Position numbers and translations under genes: made by a program
In this document: positions 61,348 through 64,000 of the stretch, piece after piece
Layout: each line of letters begins with the position of its first letter
How positions within the stretch are numbered: the stretch's first letter is position 1
Origin: Diphasiastrum complanatum
Lineage: Eukaryota; Streptophyta; Lycopodiopsida; Lycopodiales; Lycopodiaceae
Length of the DNA: 64,000 nt
Assembly: GCA_029204225.1 (NCBI GenBank)
Contig: CM055092.1
Location: 88,261,666 to 88,325,665 of the forward strand
Direction of reading: 5' to 3'
Notes under the pieces: generated by a model
Seen by the model: the letters and a program-made list of their open reading frames with translations, nothing else
The model's database searches: none
Told to the model about the DNA's origin: nothing

Positions 61348-62202
61348 CTAGCCGTAGATGCTTCTTTGGAGATGGCATACTGTGTTCTCCATTCCATGCT
61401 TGATGAACCCTTGTGGCTGCTCCATATAGATATCCTCTTCCAAAAAACCATTGAAGAAAGCATTAGAGACATCCATTTGACATAGGATCCATCCAAAATG
61501 TGATGCAAGTGCAATGATTAGCCTTATTGTGACCATCTTGGCCACGGGTGCAAAAGTTTCCTCATAGTCTATCCCTCTCTCTTGAGCATAACCTTTTGCA
61601 ACTAATCTTGCTTTATGTTTGTTAACACTCCCATTTGCATTCAACTTAAGCTTGAAGACCCACTTGCATCCTATTACATTCCTTTGAGGTCTATCAACAA
61701 GCAACCAAGTTTCATTCTCAATCAAGACATTATACTCATCCAACATAGCTTTATACCATTCTTTGGAGTTCAATGCATCTTCAACATTATATGGTTCTTC
61801 AAAACTAGATAAAGCATAAGAAGTGGATGAGATACCCTCAACTTGCTGCCCTTTGCCTTGATATGTGAGCCTTGATGGCTCCACTTCTGCCCTTGAAGAT
61901 CTCCTTGGTGTGATAGGTGGGTTTGGTGCTTGCTCCTCCATGAGCTCCTCCTCAAAACCAAGATCTTGCTCCTCGGCCATCTTCTTCTTGATTGTTGGAA
62001 CACTTGAGCCTTCTTCAAGCATATGCATATGATGTTCATCAAATATAGCATCCCTTGAAACAACAAATTTGTTCAAGGATGGGAGATAGACTTTGTAGCC
62101 CTCGCTTGAGCTAGCATATCCAAGCATGATCCCTCTTGTGGAAGATGGATCCTCCTTGGTTCTTCTTTCCATACAACATCTCATAAGGAGTTTTGCTTTC
62201 AA
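61348..62202 (-). pseudogene. copia integrase tail, linker and RT first half
   Basis: GIMLGYASSSEGYKVYLPSL (integrase end), an acidic linker, EVEPSRLTYQGKGQQ, ALNSKEWYKAMLDEYNVL, VIGCKWVFKLKLNANGSVNK, GYAQERGIDYEETFAPVAKM and QMDVSNAFFNGFLEEDIY. It ends at a TAG (61348) that replaces the Leu of the usual YGLKQ motif. Confidence 0.85.
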
Positions 62203-63450
62203 TTGCTTTGTAAGACACCCTATTCATCAAGTAGTTTGAACATAGAAGAGACTCACCCCAAAAGCATTTGGGCAAACAAGCATCTACTCTTAAAGCCTTA
62301 GAACATTCACATAATGTTCTATTCCTTCTTTCAGCAACTCCATTTTGTTGAGGAGTGTAAGGACAAGAAGTCTCTTTCTTGATCCCTTCCTCCTCACAAA
62401 AGGCCTTGAACTCATTGGAGATGAATTCTCCACCATTGTCACTTCTAAGAATCTTGATGCTATGATTATGATGCTTTTCCACAAACAACTTGAACTTTAC
62501 AAAAGTATCAAATACTCAAGACTTGAAGGAAAGTAAGAACACCCAGCAATATCTTGAGTAGTCATCAATGAAGGTTAAGAACATGGATGAACCTCCATTG
62601 GATCTGGTGCTAGCAATGTGCACATCCGAGTGTATGAGTTCAAGAGGATGAGATGACTTTGTGATTGAGTTAAGAAACACCTTCTTATGTGCCTTGGATA
62701 AAGCACAGGCTTCACAAACCTTGTCTTCCTTCCCAATAGACCTTGGTAGGCCTAAAGCATACTTCTCCTTGATCATAGCCTCCATGGAACCCAAGTTGAC
62801 ATGTCCAAGTCTTTTGTGCCATAAAGTGAAGGTAGATATCTTGCTCTTCTCGGCCAACATGACAACATTAGTATCCACAAATGCATCCAACTTATAAAGT
62901 TTGCCAAGTCCAGTGCCCTTAGCCACTATCTTACCCTTCTTCTTGATGAAACATTCATTTGAAGCAAAGTCAACATTGAAACCATTGTCTACCATTTGGC
63001 CAACACTTAGTAGATTCTTTGTTATTCTAGGAATGTACAAAACACCTTCTATGTTGATCTTTTTGGAAGATCCTAAGCAAAGGGGAATGCTACCAACTCC
63101 TTCAATCTTACAAGCTTTATCATTTGTTGTATAGATAGACTTTATAGGTCCATCATAAGATAAGAGAGAAGAGAAAAACTCCCTTTTGCTAGTCATATGT
63201 GAACTAGCACCCGAGTCAATCCACCAAGGATCTTCTCCTTTGAAGCTTGTTGAAGGAAATATGGAAATCATGAGAGAGTCCTCATGTGAACTCTCCTCCT
63301 CCTCATCTTTGCTCATGTTGGCTTGGCTTTGATCTTCCTTCCTCTTGAAGCATTCCGAGGCATAATGCCCCATATTGCTACAATAGTAGCACTTCACCTT
63401 TGATTTGTCCTTCTTGACTTTGGTGGTTGATGGAGATGCCTTTGAGGGGC
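62111..63450 (-). pseudogene. copia zinc knuckle, protease and integrase
   Basis: Zinc knuckle CYYCSNMGHYASEC, protease WWIDSGASSHMTSKREF, LWHKRLGHVNLGSMEAM, FLTFIDDYSRYCWVFLL; an in-frame TGA at 62516, then continuing VFDTFVKFKLFVEKH, ILRSDNGGEFISNEF and PQQNGVAERRNRTL. All integrase catalytic acids are present. Near 62150 about 40 residues of the C-terminal domain are lost, with a frame change. Confidence 0.87.
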
Positions 63451-64000
63451 TTTGAAGACTTCTTGAATGTTGATCCTTTGCCTTTAAACTTGCCTTTGCC
63501 TTTGGTAAAGAGAGCTTGGTCATCTCCACCTTGGATGGAAAGCCTATCCATCCTCTCTTGCATTTGGCTCCTCCTTGATTCCTCGGCAATGAGTGTGCCT
63601 TGGAGTTCTTCAAGTATGGGTAGCTTACCCATAATTGCATATCCCTGAACCAAATTGTCAAATTCAAAGCTTAGTCCATTCAAGATGAGTTGAACAAGCT
63701 CTTCATCCTTGATAGTATCACCTATGAAGGCTAGCTCTTTATTCAATTCCTTCACTCTTAAGACAAAAGTATGTGTACTCTCTCCTTTATTTTGATAGGT
63801 CCTATAGATTTGAATCTTCAAAGCTAACATTCTAGTTTGGTTCTTGGATTCATAGACCTTTTTCAAAGTTTCCCAATCATCTTGAGCTGAAGTGCAATCT
63901 CCTACCTCTCTTAAGAGTTCATTTGCAACATTCATTTTTATGCAATGTAGTGCAACATTGTACCTCTTGATGTATTTGGCTTTTTCTTGAGGATGAATAG
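63430..64000 (-). pseudogene. copia gag, partial at right edge
   Basis: Open from the edge: AKYIKRYNVALHCIKMNVAN, DWETLKKVYESKNQTRML, LRVKELNKELAFIGDTIKDE, IAEESRRSQMQERMDRLS. The start is beyond 64000. A one-base frameshift near 63430-63450 separates it from the zinc knuckle frame. Confidence 0.83.

Larger units (their letters stand above)
59504..64000 (-). mobile_element. right-edge Ty1/copia, nearly full length but broken
   Basis: 3' LTR, RNase H, RT, integrase, protease and gag in order on the minus strand. The 5' LTR and gag start are past the right edge. Lesions are few: a gag frameshift, two nonsense codons, a small integrase deletion and an RNase H frameshift. It is the least decayed copia here. 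Confidence 0.85.

Overview
The window looks like nuclear DNA of a land plant with a retrotransposon-rich genome. It is AT-rich, full of Ty1/copia and Ty3/gypsy fragments whose primer-binding sites match initiator methionine tRNA (TGGTATCAGAGC), and carries plant-type GT-AG introns, a hAT-type transposase and a gene with a WRC domain, which is known from plants. Large introns packed with transposons suggest a large genome, but I cannot name the species or decide between seed plant, fern, lycophyte and bryophyte.

Only one host gene is well supported. Its first coding exon is 6278-7642 and its last three are 31278-31348, 31561-31598 and 31752-32494, all on the + strand. Splice sites and phases fit exactly and give a 738-residue reading frame. 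The protein has a long polar, serine-rich N-terminal half, a basic nuclear-signal-like patch, a winged-helix-like segment and a C-terminal WRC zinc motif (C-X9-C-X10-C-X2-H), so it is probably a nuclear DNA- or chromatin-associated regulator. Intron 1 is about 23.6 kb. A GC- and pyrimidine-rich stretch at 3.7-4.1 kb is the likely promoter/leader region.

Intron 1 holds most of the mobile DNA in the left half. A copia element (10.27-18.83 kb) is split inside its reverse transcriptase by a gypsy chromovirus (11040-17171) with paired 358-bp LTRs, PBS, PPT and a nearly complete but frameshifted gag-pol. Next come a deleted copia piece (18.9-19.3 kb), a decayed copia (19.3-23.24 kb), a decayed gypsy gag-protease (23.5-24.95 kb) and a hAT transposase pseudogene (27.4-30.5 kb, - strand) that contains a 200-bp copia fragment and is flanked by GGTACC-rich clusters in inverted orientation.

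Left of the gene, the window begins with the 3' end and LTR of a copia element inserted in a gypsy fragment. Right of the gene there is a short gypsy derivative with direct terminal repeats (33.83-36.06 kb), a copia RNase H remnant (38.8-39.26 kb), a copia with unequal LTRs (42.78-46.42 kb) abutting a LINE fragment, and then an almost uninterrupted pile-up of copia pieces to the right edge. These include an in-frame chimera at 50.27 kb, a copia carrying a solo LTR with a perfect 5-bp target duplication (52982-53433), a head-to-head junction at about 54.085 kb, and a recent but frameshifted copia running off the right edge. All transposon coding regions appear broken. I saw no tRNA or rRNA gene and no CRISPR array.
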